64,000 nt of DNA from Peterkaempfera bronchialis (GCF_003258605.2 NZ_CP031264.1:2542001-2606000), one strand, 5' to 3'. Shown: positions 47,684 to 56,065, counted from the first letter of the stretch. Numbers and translations are program-made. The notes: generated by a model not told the origin, from the letters alone.

Positions 47684-49024
47684 CTACGGATGCGCTCCGC
47701 CGGCCGGTCCCGGGCGGCCCGGGTTCGCCGTGGTGTCGGCGGCGGTGGTGACCCGGACGCGGTCCACCCGGCGGCCGTCGAGAGCGGCCACGGAGAGCCG
47801 GAAGCCGTCCTCGGTGACCACCTGGTCGCCCACCACCGGGAGTCGGCCCAGGGCGGCGACCAGGTACCCGGCGACGGTCTCGTACGGGCCGTCCGGAAGC
47901 TCCACCCCGGTCTCCTCGGCGAAGTCGGCGAGGTTGAGCAGCCCGTCCACCTCCATGCCGCCGCCCACCAGGCGCAGCGTGACGGTGGCGGCCTGGTCGT
48001 ACTCGTCGCGGATCTCGCCAACGACCTCCTCCACCAGGTCCTCCAGGGTGACGATGCCCGCCGTGCCGCCGTACTCGTCCACCACCATCGCCAGGTGGTG
48101 CCCCTCGCGGCGCATCTCCGACATGGACGGCAGCACCCGCTTGGTCGCGGGCAGCAGCTTCACCGGCCGGGCCAGGTCGCGCACCGTACGGGCCCGCTCC
48201 CCGTCCCCGTCGTCCGGCCGGTACAGGTCGCGGACATGGACGAACCCCACCACCGCGTCATACGAGCCCTCCACCACCGGGTAGCGGGAGTGCGGATAGC
48301 GGCCCACCTCGGCGCGGACCTCGTCCAGCGGCCGGTCAGCGTCCAGGAACGTCACCTCGGTACGCGGCACCATCACCTCGCGCAGCTGCCGCTCCCCCGC
48401 CGCGAACACCTCGGCGATCAGCTCCCGCTCGTCCACGCCCAGCTCCGTGCTGGACGCCACCAGGCCGCGCAGCTCCTCCGAGCTGATGGCGTCCCGGCCC
48501 GCCTTGGGGTCGCCGCCGAGCACCCGCACCATCAGGTTGGTGGACCGGGAGAGCAGCCAGATCGCCGGGCGGAGCACCACCGAGATGACGTCCACGGCGG
48601 GCGCGGCGAGCAGGGCGATCGGCTCGGCCCGCTGGAGGCCGATCCGCTTGGGGGTGAGTTCGCCGAGGACCAGCGAGACATAGGAGATCACCAGGGTGAG
48701 CACCACCAGGGCGACGGTGTTGGCGATCCCCGGCGAGAGTCCCGCGTCCTGGAAGAGCGGGGCCACCTTGTGGGACAGCGTCTCCGCCCCGAACGCCGCC
48801 GACAGGAACCCCATGCAGGTCACCCCGACCTGCACGGACGCCAGGAACCGGTTGGGGTCCCCGGCCAGGTGCGCGGCCCTCCCGGCCCGCTTGGTGCCCC
48901 GCTCCGCGAGCGCCCGGATCTGGCCCTCCCGCAGCGAGATGAGGGCGATCTCGGCCACGTTGAAGAGGCCGCCGATCAGGATGAAGACCAGGACGAGCGC
49001 GGCGTCCCCGAGGGTGTCGTTCAC
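47684..49024 (-). CDS. CNNM/CBS-domain membrane protein (HlyC/CorC-like)
   Basis: 446 residues, GTG start. DUF21/CNNM membrane domain (about 1-190) with GGLFNVAEIALISL and LGELTPKRIGLQRAEP; two CBS domains (about 205-330) with VMVPRTEVTFLDAD and VVDEYGGTAGIVTLEDL; C-terminal CorC/HlyC domain. The family is linked to Mg/Co ion efflux or homeostasis; the older hemolysin label is not supported by function. Confidence 0.92.
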   Translation of the reverse strand: MNDTLGDAALVLVFILIGGLFNVAEIALISLREGQIRALAERGTKRAGRAAHLAGDPNRFLASVQVGVTCMGFLSAAFGAETLSHKVAPLFQDAGLSPGIANTVALVVLTLVISYVSLVLGELTPKRIGLQRAEPIALLAAPAVDVISVVLRPAIWLLSRSTNLMVRVLGGDPKAGRDAISSEELRGLVASSTELGVDERELIAEVFAAGERQLREVMVPRTEVTFLDADRPLDEVRAEVGRYPHSRYPVVEGSYDAVVGFVHVRDLYRPDDGDGERARTVRDLARPVKLLPATKRVLPSMSEMRREGHHLAMVVDEYGGTAGIVTLEDLVEEVVGEIRDEYDQAATVTLRLVGGGMEVDGLLNLADFAEETGVELPDGPYETVAGYLVAALGRLPVVGDQVVTEDGFRLSVAALDGRRVDRVRVTTAADTTANPGRPGPAGGAHP

Positions 49025-49067
49025 GCCATGAGTCTAGAAACCCCCGGGCCCGGCCCGGACACGCTGC

Positions 49068-49120
49068 GGCTTGCCCGGCTTGCCCGGCTTGCCCGGCTTG
49101 CCCGGCCGGCCCGGCCGGCC
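49068..49120. repeat. Four tandem GGCTTGCCC units plus a GGCC run
   Basis: Exact 9-bp units from 49068 to 49103, then degenerate GGCCGGCCC copies to 49120. The array fills the spacer between the CNNM gene and the next stop codon. Confidence 0.88.
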
Positions 49121-49122
49121 GG

Positions 49123-49818
49123 TCAGTGCAGCACGGTGCCGAACGGGTCGTCCGGCAGGTCGGGGGCGCCGGGGCTCGGGACGGGCGGGGCGGCGGGCTG
49201 GTCAGGGGCCGGTTGCGGTCCCTCGGGGAAGCGGATCGAGCGGACGACCTGGACCAGGAGCGGGGCGAAAACGTCCTGCCAGTGGTCGAGGTCCGGGGTG
49301 CTCAGCTCCACGATCAGGACGCCCTCGTTCCCGGGCGGCATCGGCAGATAGGCCTTGGCGGAGAGGATCGGGACGGTCTCGTCGGCGGAGAGCCGCCAGC
49401 CGGGAAGCTGCCCGACCGTGATCACCACCGGCCCGGCGGGTGCGTCGAAGCGGCGGATCACCCCGGTGGGCCGTCCGTCCTCCGCCGGGGCGGGCGCCAG
49501 GACCTCCAGCAGACCGGCCGCCGCGGTCTCCTGCGGGGCAGGTCCGGTCTCCAGCTCGGTGACCGTGAGGGTCGCCATCGAGCGCCGGTCGCCGAGGGTG
49601 CCCACCCAGCTGCCCGACCAGACCGCGCCTGCCTCGGTCAGCGCTGCGGACGCCTGGGCGTACAGCTCGACCAGGTCGCGCCGCCGGTCGGCCGGGAGCC
49701 CGGCTGCGGCGGCCCCTATCCGCTCCAGGACGGCTTCATGGGCGTGCTCCAGGTCGTCGGCGATCTGGAACGGGACGAAGTTCGGCGGTACCTCGAACTC
49801 CACGGTGCCGCTGCTCAC
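49123..49818 (-). CDS. Unrecognised protein of a WXG/ESX-like cassette
   Basis: 231 residues, GTG start. The protein is soluble and acidic, with no signal peptide or membrane segment. The middle part, AVWSGSWVGTLGDRRSMATL, PVVITVGQLPGWRLSAD and VPILSAKAYLPMPPGNEGVL, looks like a folded beta-rich domain; a Pro-rich tail follows. It is last in the run behind the WXG genes. It may be a chaperone, immunity or regulatory protein; nothing in the sequence decides. Confidence 0.65.
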   Translation of the reverse strand: MSSGTVEFEVPPNFVPFQIADDLEHAHEAVLERIGAAAAGLPADRRRDLVELYAQASAALTEAGAVWSGSWVGTLGDRRSMATLTVTELETGPAPQETAAAGLLEVLAPAPAEDGRPTGVIRRFDAPAGPVVITVGQLPGWRLSADETVPILSAKAYLPMPPGNEGVLIVELSTPDLDHWQDVFAPLLVQVVRSIRFPEGPQPAPDQPAAPPVPSPGAPDLPDDPFGTVLH

Positions 49819-49918
49819 GGCGGTTCCTCCCGGTCGGGATGGGCGGGTGCGGTCGCGCGCGTCTCTCTCGCCGGCGCGGGCGGCGTCAGCAGGGCATCAG
49901 CAGGGCATCAGCCGGACG

Positions 49919-50512
49919 TCAGCCGGGCTTCCGGCCCACCCGGCGCGCACGGGCGGAGAGCCACGCGCCGGTCAGGCAGGCGGCGACCAGCAGCAGGACG
50001 ACCAGGTCGGCCGGGGAGAGGCCGCCGCCGGGAGTCGCGCCCTTGCCCACCCCGAGGTGGGCCAGGACCCGGAAGACCACCAGACCGGCCGCGATCACCA
50101 GCAGCCCGCGCGGCGGCACCCGTTCGTACCACCTGGACACCGGGAGCTGCGGCATCTGCTCCACCGGTGGGGGCGTCGGCCCCCAGCCGGGCGGCCACCC
50201 CGGCGGCGTCCACAGCAGCGGCCACTGCCCCGGCTGGGCCTGCTGCCACGGCACCGGGGCGGGCACCCCCGGTCGCAGGTCGGGGCGGCGCATCCAGGCA
50301 GCCCGCGCCTGCGCCTCCGGGGACGGGTCGAGACGCAGGCGGATCCACGAGCCGGAGCGGGAGAAGATGTCATCCGTCCCATAGCTCTCCAGCCGGTAGC
50401 CGTAGAGGTACGCGACCCACAGTTCGTACGGCATGTCCCGGCGGAAGGTCAGGCAGGGGTAGGTGTACTCGGGGCGTCCATCGAGGTGGGCCGCCAGCCG
50501 CGAGGCATCCAT
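49919..50512 (-). CDS. Membrane protein of the WXG cassette
   Basis: 197 residues from the ATG at 50512, 7 bp after the upstream gene. The N-terminal 75 residues are soluble (DMPYELWVAYLYGYRLESYG); a Pro/Trp-rich linker follows (about 85-130); two membrane segments close the protein (LLVIAAGLVVFRVLAHLGV and DLVVLLLVAACLTGAWL). No family recognised. It could be an immunity or anchoring partner of the 400-residue WXG protein. Confidence 0.65.
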   Translation of the reverse strand: MDASRLAAHLDGRPEYTYPCLTFRRDMPYELWVAYLYGYRLESYGTDDIFSRSGSWIRLRLDPSPEAQARAAWMRRPDLRPGVPAPVPWQQAQPGQWPLLWTPPGWPPGWGPTPPPVEQMPQLPVSRWYERVPPRGLLVIAAGLVVFRVLAHLGVGKGATPGGGLSPADLVVLLLVAACLTGAWLSARARRVGRKPG

Positions 50513-50519
50513 ATCCGGT

Positions 50520-51722
50520 TCAGTTGCCCTTCCCCGCCGCGGCCTTGTCCTTCTCCGAGCCGTCCTGCCAGGCGTTCTCCAGGCCGACCAGCAGCGGCCC
50601 GCCGGGCAGCATGACCTCGCCCCACTGGCGGTTGTCGCGCGGGACGAACTGCTTGACGCCGGAGGCGTCGCCGAGCCAGCCGATGACCGAGTAGCCGGTG
50701 CCCCACTTCCCGGCGTCGTCGCCGAACTTGGTGGCCTTGGCGACCTTGGCCGCATCCGTGCCGAGCTTGCCCGCCTTGCCGAGCGCCCCGAGCACCGGCA
50801 GCGTGCCCATCACATCCACGGCGAAGCTGGACAACGGGACGTCGGCACCGGCGAGCGCCGCGACGCTGTGCACGCCCAGCGCCGCCCCGGAGAGCCCGAT
50901 GGAGACCCCGTCCAGCACCGCCGCCGCCGGTTCCAACCCGACGGCCGCGCACCCGAGGGCCACCAACCCGACCAGCGTGCTGGCGTTGCTGAGCAGGTCG
51001 CCCACGGCGGCAATCGCATTGGCGTGGGCCTTCGCCCAGGCCATGGCGTCCTTGGCCAGCTGGATATGGGCGGCGGCTATCTTCTTGACGCTGTCCAGCA
51101 GATTGGCGAACCAGCCCGGCCCGTCCGGAGCCTGGTCCCCCGCCTTGGCGACCGCCTGGGCGGCCTGCTGGGCCAGTTGGTCATGGTCGGCCCGCAGCGC
51201 CTCCGCCCGCGCGATGATCGCCTGGAGGTCGGCATCGGCCACATGCAGATCGGCCTGCGCCTTGCGGAACCGGGCCTCGGCATCGGGCAACTGGTCGTCC
51301 GGCAGCCAGACCCCGGCCAGCTTCAGGTCGGGGTTGTCGGCGGCCTGGTCGCGACGCGCCTTCGCCGCCTTGGCCTGGGCCTCCTGGTCCGCCGCCTGCT
51401 GCTGCATGGTCGCCAACCGGTCGTGCCAGTCGGCCATGGTCCTGCGCGCGGACTCGAACGAGGCGTGGGCGACGTCGAGTTGCCCGGGCAGCTTGGCGAT
51501 CCGGGCGGAGAACGCGTCCGCCGCCTCGCCCTGCCACGCCTGCCCGTTGTTCGACGCCCGCCGTACGCTGTCGCAGGCGTCCTGCAACTCCTTGGCGGCC
51601 TGCTGGAGGTCGCCCACCAGCGCCTGGATACCGGGCAGACTGCCCGGGGAGGGGTCGAACCCGATCGCGTCGAAGCCCTCCCGGTCCAGCGGCGCGGCCC
51701 AGTCACCGAAGCCGATGGACAT
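50520..51722 (-). CDS. WXG-domain protein, putative ESX/T7SS substrate
   Basis: 400 residues from the ATG at 51722 (TGATG overlap with the upstream gene); a GTG at 51725 is possible. The N-terminal helical hairpin has a W-x-G turn in NGQAWQGEAADAFSARI (about 60-75), then long Ala/Gln/Asp coiled coils (about 90-200) and a hydrophobic Ala/Gly segment (about 230-300). This is the build of long WXG/LXG-type secreted proteins. The C-terminal 80 residues show no known toxin motif. Confidence 0.65.
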   Translation of the reverse strand: MSIGFGDWAAPLDREGFDAIGFDPSPGSLPGIQALVGDLQQAAKELQDACDSVRRASNNGQAWQGEAADAFSARIAKLPGQLDVAHASFESARRTMADWHDRLATMQQQAADQEAQAKAAKARRDQAADNPDLKLAGVWLPDDQLPDAEARFRKAQADLHVADADLQAIIARAEALRADHDQLAQQAAQAVAKAGDQAPDGPGWFANLLDSVKKIAAAHIQLAKDAMAWAKAHANAIAAVGDLLSNASTLVGLVALGCAAVGLEPAAAVLDGVSIGLSGAALGVHSVAALAGADVPLSSFAVDVMGTLPVLGALGKAGKLGTDAAKVAKATKFGDDAGKWGTGYSVIGWLGDASGVKQFVPRDNRQWGEVMLPGGPLLVGLENAWQDGSEKDKAAAGKGN

Positions 51723-52018
51723 CACGCCACCTGCCCGGTCATCGTCCGGCGGATCGCCTCGTCGCTCTCCCGGTACGCCTTGACGGTGACGTCCAGGCCC
51801 TCGTTGATCGCATGCAGCGTCTCATTGAGCTGCTTCAGCCCGTACTTCCAGTTGTCCGCGAAGCCGGCACAGGCCATGTCCAGCATCCGATGCCCCGTCA
51901 CCTGCGGCGACGTACTGTCCAGCGCATGCATCGCGCCGCCCATGCTGCCGGTCGCCTCGCGCAACTCCTTGGACACCTGCGCCAACTCGTCGGCCTCGAC
52001 CCGGAATCCGTCTGCCAT
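51722..52018 (-). CDS. WXG100/EspC-like small helical protein
   Basis: 98 residues from the ATG at 52018, with GGGGGAG just upstream. It is a two-helix protein without signal peptide: FRVEADELAQVSKELREATG, a central NWKYGLKQLNETL and a helical tail, as in the WXG100/EspC-type partners of type VII secretion. It overlaps the 400-residue WXG protein gene and may form a heterodimer with it. No EccC-type ATPase gene is in the window. Confidence 0.7.
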   Translation of the reverse strand: MADGFRVEADELAQVSKELREATGSMGGAMHALDSTSPQVTGHRMLDMACAGFADNWKYGLKQLNETLHAINEGLDVTVKAYRESDEAIRRTMTGQVA

Positions 52019-52388
52019 CGACTCCCCCATCGGTGAACGGTCCGGCCAGCCTAGCCAGCCCCCGGGCCCGCCGCACAGCCGGGGAGATCAAACCGGTCGG
52101 AGGTGGTGAACCCCCACTGGAACGGCTGCGCCGTGGTGTCGCAGCGGTCTGCGAAGAGCATCAGACCGCATCCCGCCGTACCGGGTCCGGCAGATCCCCG
52201 ACTGTCGGGTGATCAGCCCGGAGGGGCAGGCGTGCCCGCTGTACGAGGGGCACCCGGGCCGTTGCCCGTTCGAGAGCGCCAACCCGCACGCGACCCCCGG
52301 CACCACTCATTGACTCCGGTCCGGGTCGCGGCTGCCCTGACACGTCGCCACCCGGACCGGCTACACCCCCGAAGGGAAGGGGAGTCCC
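52019..52388. other. Divergent spacer with a possible 34-residue frame
   Basis: 370 bp between the WXG cassette and the SAHH-like gene. A + strand frame from the GTG at 52209 to 52313 encodes a Cys-containing peptide (ISPEGQACPLYEGHPGRCPF) that looks protein-like. The open frame extends back only to 52110 without a standard start. It may be a gene stump. No terminator or operator was recognised. Confidence 0.3.
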
Positions 52389-53516
52389 TTGGAACCGTCC
52401 GACAGAGCCCGACTCAACACCTACTGGTCGCGCATCGCTGCCGACTTCGCCCCCGAGCCGGCTGCCCGCCCGTCCTCGCTGCTCATCACGCACCTGTTGC
52501 CCGAGCGGCCCGCATTCGTCCGCGCCGTGGGGGCCGTCTCCGACCTGCGCGCCGTACTGCCCAAGCCGAAGTCGATCAACGACAACGCGCGGCGCGAAGT
52601 GGAACAGGCGTTCAACGTAGACGAGTTGACGCGTGAGCTGTTCACAGATCCGGATGTGGCGTTGGCCTACATGGAGAGCCGGGCACCCGGCGAACGGATC
52701 GTGCTGCTCGACGTGGGCGGGTACTTCGCGCCCGTGCTGGAGGACCTGTGCGTGCGGTACTCCGGCACGATCCTGGGCGTGGTCGAAGACACGGAGAACG
52801 GCCACAAGCGCTACGCCGAGCGGGACAAGCTGCCGTGCCCCGTGGTCTCGGTCGCTCGTTCTCCGCTCAAAGACCCGGAAGACTTCCTGGTCGGTCAGAG
52901 CGTGGTGTTCTCCGCCGAGGCGCTGTTGCGTGAGCGCGGGGACATCCTGCACGGCCGTTCCGCGCTCGTGATCGGCTTCGGCAAGCTCGGGTCCAGCATC
53001 GCCCGTCTGATGCACGCGAAGGGGGTTCACGTCACGGTGTACGACATCGACCCCGTACGGCGTGCACAGGCGCTCTCGCAGGGCTTCGGGGTCGCCCGGG
53101 ACCGGGATGCGGCCATACACGCCGCCGGGCTCGTCCTGTGCGCCACGGGGGCTCTGTCCCTGCGGGGTGAGGACTTCCCCACGCTGCGAAACGGCGCGTA
53201 CGTCGCCACGGTCACCAGCTCGGAAGATGAGTTGGAACTGGCCGGCCTCCCGGAGGGGTACCGGCGTTCCAGCTTCGGCGACCACGTGACCCGGTACGAG
53301 ACGAGCGGTCACTACTTCTACTTGCTCAACGGCGGGGAAGCGGTCAACTTCCTGCACGGGGCAAGCGTCGGACCGTTCATCTTCCTTGTACAGGGCGAGA
53401 TCATCGCGGCGACGCGAGCGATAGCCCGGGGCGAACTGTCGCCCGGGATGCACGAAGTCCCCGCCGCCGACCGAAGTGCCATCGCGGCGCAGTGGCTCAA
53501 CTACTGGAACAGGTAA
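52389..53516 (+). CDS. S-adenosylhomocysteinase-like Rossmann protein
   Basis: 375 residues, TTG start after GGAAGGGGAG. Alignable SAHH landmarks: LLDVGGYFAPVLE (SAHH DDGGD region), GVVEDTENGHKRYAE (SAHH EET.G..R), Lys161 and Asp165 in SPLKDPEDF at the catalytic Lys/Asp spacing, NAD-binding ALVIGFGKLGSSIA and VYDIDPVRRAQAL. It is about 55-100 residues shorter than true SAHH, lacks the C-terminal Lys-Tyr tail and has a divergent substrate domain. So it is probably an NAD-dependent enzyme on a related thioether or nucleoside. It is coupled to the NUDIX gene 5 bp downstream. Confidence 0.75.
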   Translation: MEPSDRARLNTYWSRIAADFAPEPAARPSSLLITHLLPERPAFVRAVGAVSDLRAVLPKPKSINDNARREVEQAFNVDELTRELFTDPDVALAYMESRAPGERIVLLDVGGYFAPVLEDLCVRYSGTILGVVEDTENGHKRYAERDKLPCPVVSVARSPLKDPEDFLVGQSVVFSAEALLRERGDILHGRSALVIGFGKLGSSIARLMHAKGVHVTVYDIDPVRRAQALSQGFGVARDRDAAIHAAGLVLCATGALSLRGEDFPTLRNGAYVATVTSSEDELELAGLPEGYRRSSFGDHVTRYETSGHYFYLLNGGEAVNFLHGASVGPFIFLVQGEIIAATRAIARGELSPGMHEVPAADRSAIAAQWLNYWNR

Positions 53517-53521
53517 GGCAC

Positions 53522-54058
53522 ATGGCAATGTCACCCGAACACATCCGGACCGTCCTGACGGGCTACGCGGACGAGCACCCCGAGGACAAGGACAGCCTTG
53601 CCCCGGTGTTCGCCGCGCTGGACCGGGACGACGACCCGACCAGCCGCAGCACGTCCCCGCTGCACGTCACCGCCGGGGCCGTGCTCGTCAACGACGCCGG
53701 GAACGTGCTGCTCATCCACCACAACGCAACCGGCAAGTGGCTTACCCCCGGCGGGCACCTGGAGCTTGAAGACGCCGAACTCATGCGCGCCGCGCTGCGG
53801 GAACTCGCCGAAGAAACCGGCGTGGACGGCGGGTTCCTCCCCATCCTGGAGATGCCCGTTCACGTGGACGTGCACGACATCCCCGAGAACCCCGCGAAGG
53901 GGGAGCCCGCCCACCAGCACGCGGACTTCCGGTTCGTCTTCCGCACGGTCCGTGAGGTGAACCCCCGGATTCAGGAAGAGGAGGTTTCCGCCGCCGAGTG
54001 GCGACCGCTGGACGATCTCCCGAAGACGCTGCACAAGCGCGTTGCCGCGCTGGTGTAG
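53522..54058 (+). CDS. NUDIX hydrolase
   Basis: 178 residues from the ATG at 53522. The NUDIX box is at about 77-101: GGHLELEDAELM, then RELAEETGV, with Glu97 and Glu98 as metal ligands. Asp replaces the first box Glu, with one extra residue, a variant shared by many actinobacterial NUDIX proteins. It hydrolyses some nucleoside diphosphate derivative. It forms a two-gene unit with the SAHH-like gene. A pSAM2 Pif-like role is considered because a GntR remnant lies next to it, but cannot be shown. Confidence 0.82.
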   Translation: MAMSPEHIRTVLTGYADEHPEDKDSLAPVFAALDRDDDPTSRSTSPLHVTAGAVLVNDAGNVLLIHHNATGKWLTPGGHLELEDAELMRAALRELAEETGVDGGFLPILEMPVHVDVHDIPENPAKGEPAHQHADFRFVFRTVREVNPRIQEEEVSAAEWRPLDDLPKTLHKRVAALV

Positions 54059-54202
54059 CACCCCGAAGCCCCACGCGTCCGGACGGAACTTGCTCCGTTC
54101 CGCCCGGGCGGGTGGTCGCCGGACCCGGTTGTGACAGACGGGGACGGCAACCCGGCTCTCGTCTTCCGGGGTGCGGTCCCCCTCCGCACCTTCGTGACCC
54201 GC

Positions 54203-54252
54203 GAGAGCCCCGCTAGGCGGTCCCTCCCCCGAGGCTGCCGCGCGGGGCTCTC
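54203..54252 (+). terminator. Possible long-loop hairpin after the NUDIX gene
   Basis: GAGAGCCCCGC (54203-54213) pairs exactly with GCGGGGCTCTC (54242-54252) across a 28-base loop. Confidence 0.5.
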
Positions 54253-54373
54253 ATGCGTCCGGGGCGTCGTCCTGGCGCTCGTCCTCGCCCGCCGGCTCGG
54301 CGACGTAGGTACCGCGTTGAGGCACCGTGAAGACCAACCCCGCCGCGACCAGCTCGGCCAACGACGAAGTCCA
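54251..54373 (-). pseudogene. GntR-type HTH C-terminal remnant
   Basis: About 40 codons (SLAELVAAGLVFTVPQRG, TYVAEPAGED, stop at 54251) match the end of a GntR winged helix, where the wing is usually GLV...PQRGTFVA. Upstream no frame supplies the HTH. Short GntR (KorSA-like) regulators are typical of actinomycete integrative elements. The stump lies on the opposite strand to the NUDIX gene. Confidence 0.5.
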
Positions 54374-54451
54374 GGACGCAGGGCAACGAGGAAACGTGCT
54401 TGCCGCCGTCGCACCAGCCCGAGGTTTTCCAGGGCCGGGGCGACGGCCACG

Positions 54452-54667
54452 TCAGCAGGTCGCGGTGATCTCCCCCGCCTTCACGGCGGAGACGAACGAC
54501 TCCCAGGCGGCGGCCGGGAAGATGAGGGCCGGACCGAGCGGGTCCTTACTGTCCCGGACGGGGACGACGCCGGTGAATCCGGGGGCCACCTCGATGCACT
54601 CGCCGCCGTTGGTCCCGCTGTGGCTGCTCTTGCGCCACACTGCCACTCGGAGCTCCTGCTGCGTCAT
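54452..54667 (-). CDS. DUF397-family protein
   Basis: 71 residues, ATG at 54667 with GGGAAGG upstream. The DUF397 marks are complete: WRKSSHSGTNGGECIEVA, VPVRDSKDPLGPAL and FPAAAWESFVSAVKAGE. These small proteins almost always follow an XRE/DUF5753 regulator in streptomycetes, as here, and act as partners in developmental or antibiotic control. Confidence 0.92.
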   Translation of the reverse strand: MTQQELRVAVWRKSSHSGTNGGECIEVAPGFTGVVPVRDSKDPLGPALIFPAAAWESFVSAVKAGEITATC

Positions 54668-55502
54668 GGTCGTAACCTTCCCTTGCGCTGGTGATGAAAG
54701 CGACCGTTTCGCGAGGCGAGAGTGCCCCCGCCCGGAGCAGGTCGTAGGTTCGTGCATAGTCGGCGATGACTTCCGGGTTATCGACGAAATGGCCCCTGTC
54801 GAGGCTCTCCGAGTAGACCCAGTCATGCCCGTCGGGGAGGGTGAGCAGTGTCATAGAGGCATCTGGGCGCCTCAGATCGTACCGATCGAACGGCGCGACC
54901 TGGAGTACGACATTAGGGCGTTGCGCAAGAGTCAGCAGGTGGTCAAGCTGGCCGCGCATCACCTCCGGATTACCGACGTGGCAGCGGATTGCGCTCTCAT
55001 CGAGCACGACGATCAGAAGCGGTGCCCCGCCAGTGAGGAAGCGCCGCTGTCGACTCATGCGGGCAGCCACCAGCTCATCGATGCGCGCCTCGTCCCACTC
55101 CGAGAGTCCTCCGCAGAACATCGCCCGCGCGTAGTCCTCGGTCTGCAACAGCCCCGATATGCGGGCAAGTTGGAACTGCCGGACCGCAACGGCCTGCGCC
55201 TCCATGTCCGCGTACCGCTGGAACCAGTCCGGGTGCTCGATCTCGGCGTACCAGTCCACCTGGGACCAGATCCGCTTGATCCGGCCGCTGGTGTTCAGCG
55301 CCCTGTCGCAGCCCTCCACGAAGTGCCTCTGCGGGACGCGTTCGCCCGCCTCGATGCGGCAGACCAGCGAACGGTCCACGTGGAGCAGATTGGCCAGATC
55401 TCCCTGCGAGTAGGACATGGCCTCGCGGGCATGGCGCAGTTCCGCTCCGAAGAGTATGGCCGGGCTATTGGTCGATCCGGGCGCGCTCCGCTGTTTGGCC
55501 AT
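54546..55502 (-). CDS. XRE-family regulator with DUF5753 domain
   Basis: 318 residues, ATG at 55502. HTH about 17-70 (FGAELRHAREAMSYSQGDLA, HVDRSLVCRIEAGERVP); DUF5753-like ligand domain about 90-275 (WFQRYADMEAQAVAVRQFQ, LQTEDYARAM). The last 40 residues are read in another frame through the DUF397 gene, a 122-bp overlap. Relatives usually stop near the DUF397 start, so the natural stop seems lost. Confidence 0.88.
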   Translation of the reverse strand: MAKQRSAPGSTNSPAILFGAELRHAREAMSYSQGDLANLLHVDRSLVCRIEAGERVPQRHFVEGCDRALNTSGRIKRIWSQVDWYAEIEHPDWFQRYADMEAQAVAVRQFQLARISGLLQTEDYARAMFCGGLSEWDEARIDELVAARMSRQRRFLTGGAPLLIVVLDESAIRCHVGNPEVMRGQLDHLLTLAQRPNVVLQVAPFDRYDLRRPDASMTLLTLPDGHDWVYSESLDRGHFVDNPEVIADYARTYDLLRAGALSPRETVAFITSAREGYDHDAAGAPSGSVAQEQPQRDQRRRVHRGGPRIHRRRPRPGQ

Positions 55503-55630
55503 GGCGTATCCCCCCTGGTGACACTGCGTGGTGGCAATGACTGATTGCTCGTCACTCTACTGAGGATCCCCGATGCTTGGTGGCAGAACGAAGCAACTTC
55601 ATTGCTCAGCGTAGCCAGGGGGTCCGCTCC

Positions 55631-56065
55631 ATGTCCGAGCCGCAAGTCACAATCACGCCGAAGGGCGAGGCCGAGTGGTGGTTCACCCGGCATCCGGCGT
55701 CGGTGCGGTCGGCGCGGCGGATGCTGCGGTACTTCCTGGCGGTCTGGGATGCCCCCGAGTACCTGGACTCGGGGCAGCTGGTGCTGAGCGAACTGGTCAC
55801 CAATGCGGTGCAGCATGCCCGGGTGTCGCCGGGCCGGGAGATCTGCACGCGGTTCGAGATCCGGCCGGAGTTCCTGCGGATCGAGGTGTCGGACGCCGAC
55901 CTCCACCACCTGCCCCGGCGGCGCGAGGCCGGGGAGGCGGAGGAGTCGGGCCGGGGGCTGGCGGTGCTGGACGCGCTGGCGGACGAGTGGGGCTGTGAGC
56001 CGCGCGACTGCGGAGTCGGCAAGACCGTGTGGGCGGTGCTCGGCCGACCCGGTCCCGCAGGGTGA
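55631..56065 (+). CDS. RsbW-like ATP-binding regulatory protein
   Basis: 144 residues from the ATG at 55631 with a GGGGG site upstream; a GTG at 55577 is possible. The single HATPase domain has the N box LVLSELVTNAVQHARVSPG, G1 IEVSDADLHH and G2 ESGRGLAVLDALADEWG. Such stand-alone kinase domains act as anti-sigma or serine-kinase partners in streptomycete stress and development control, and often accompany XRE/DUF397 pairs as here. Confidence 0.87.
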   Translation: MSEPQVTITPKGEAEWWFTRHPASVRSARRMLRYFLAVWDAPEYLDSGQLVLSELVTNAVQHARVSPGREICTRFEIRPEFLRIEVSDADLHHLPRRREAGEAEESGRGLAVLDALADEWGCEPRDCGVGKTVWAVLGRPGPAG

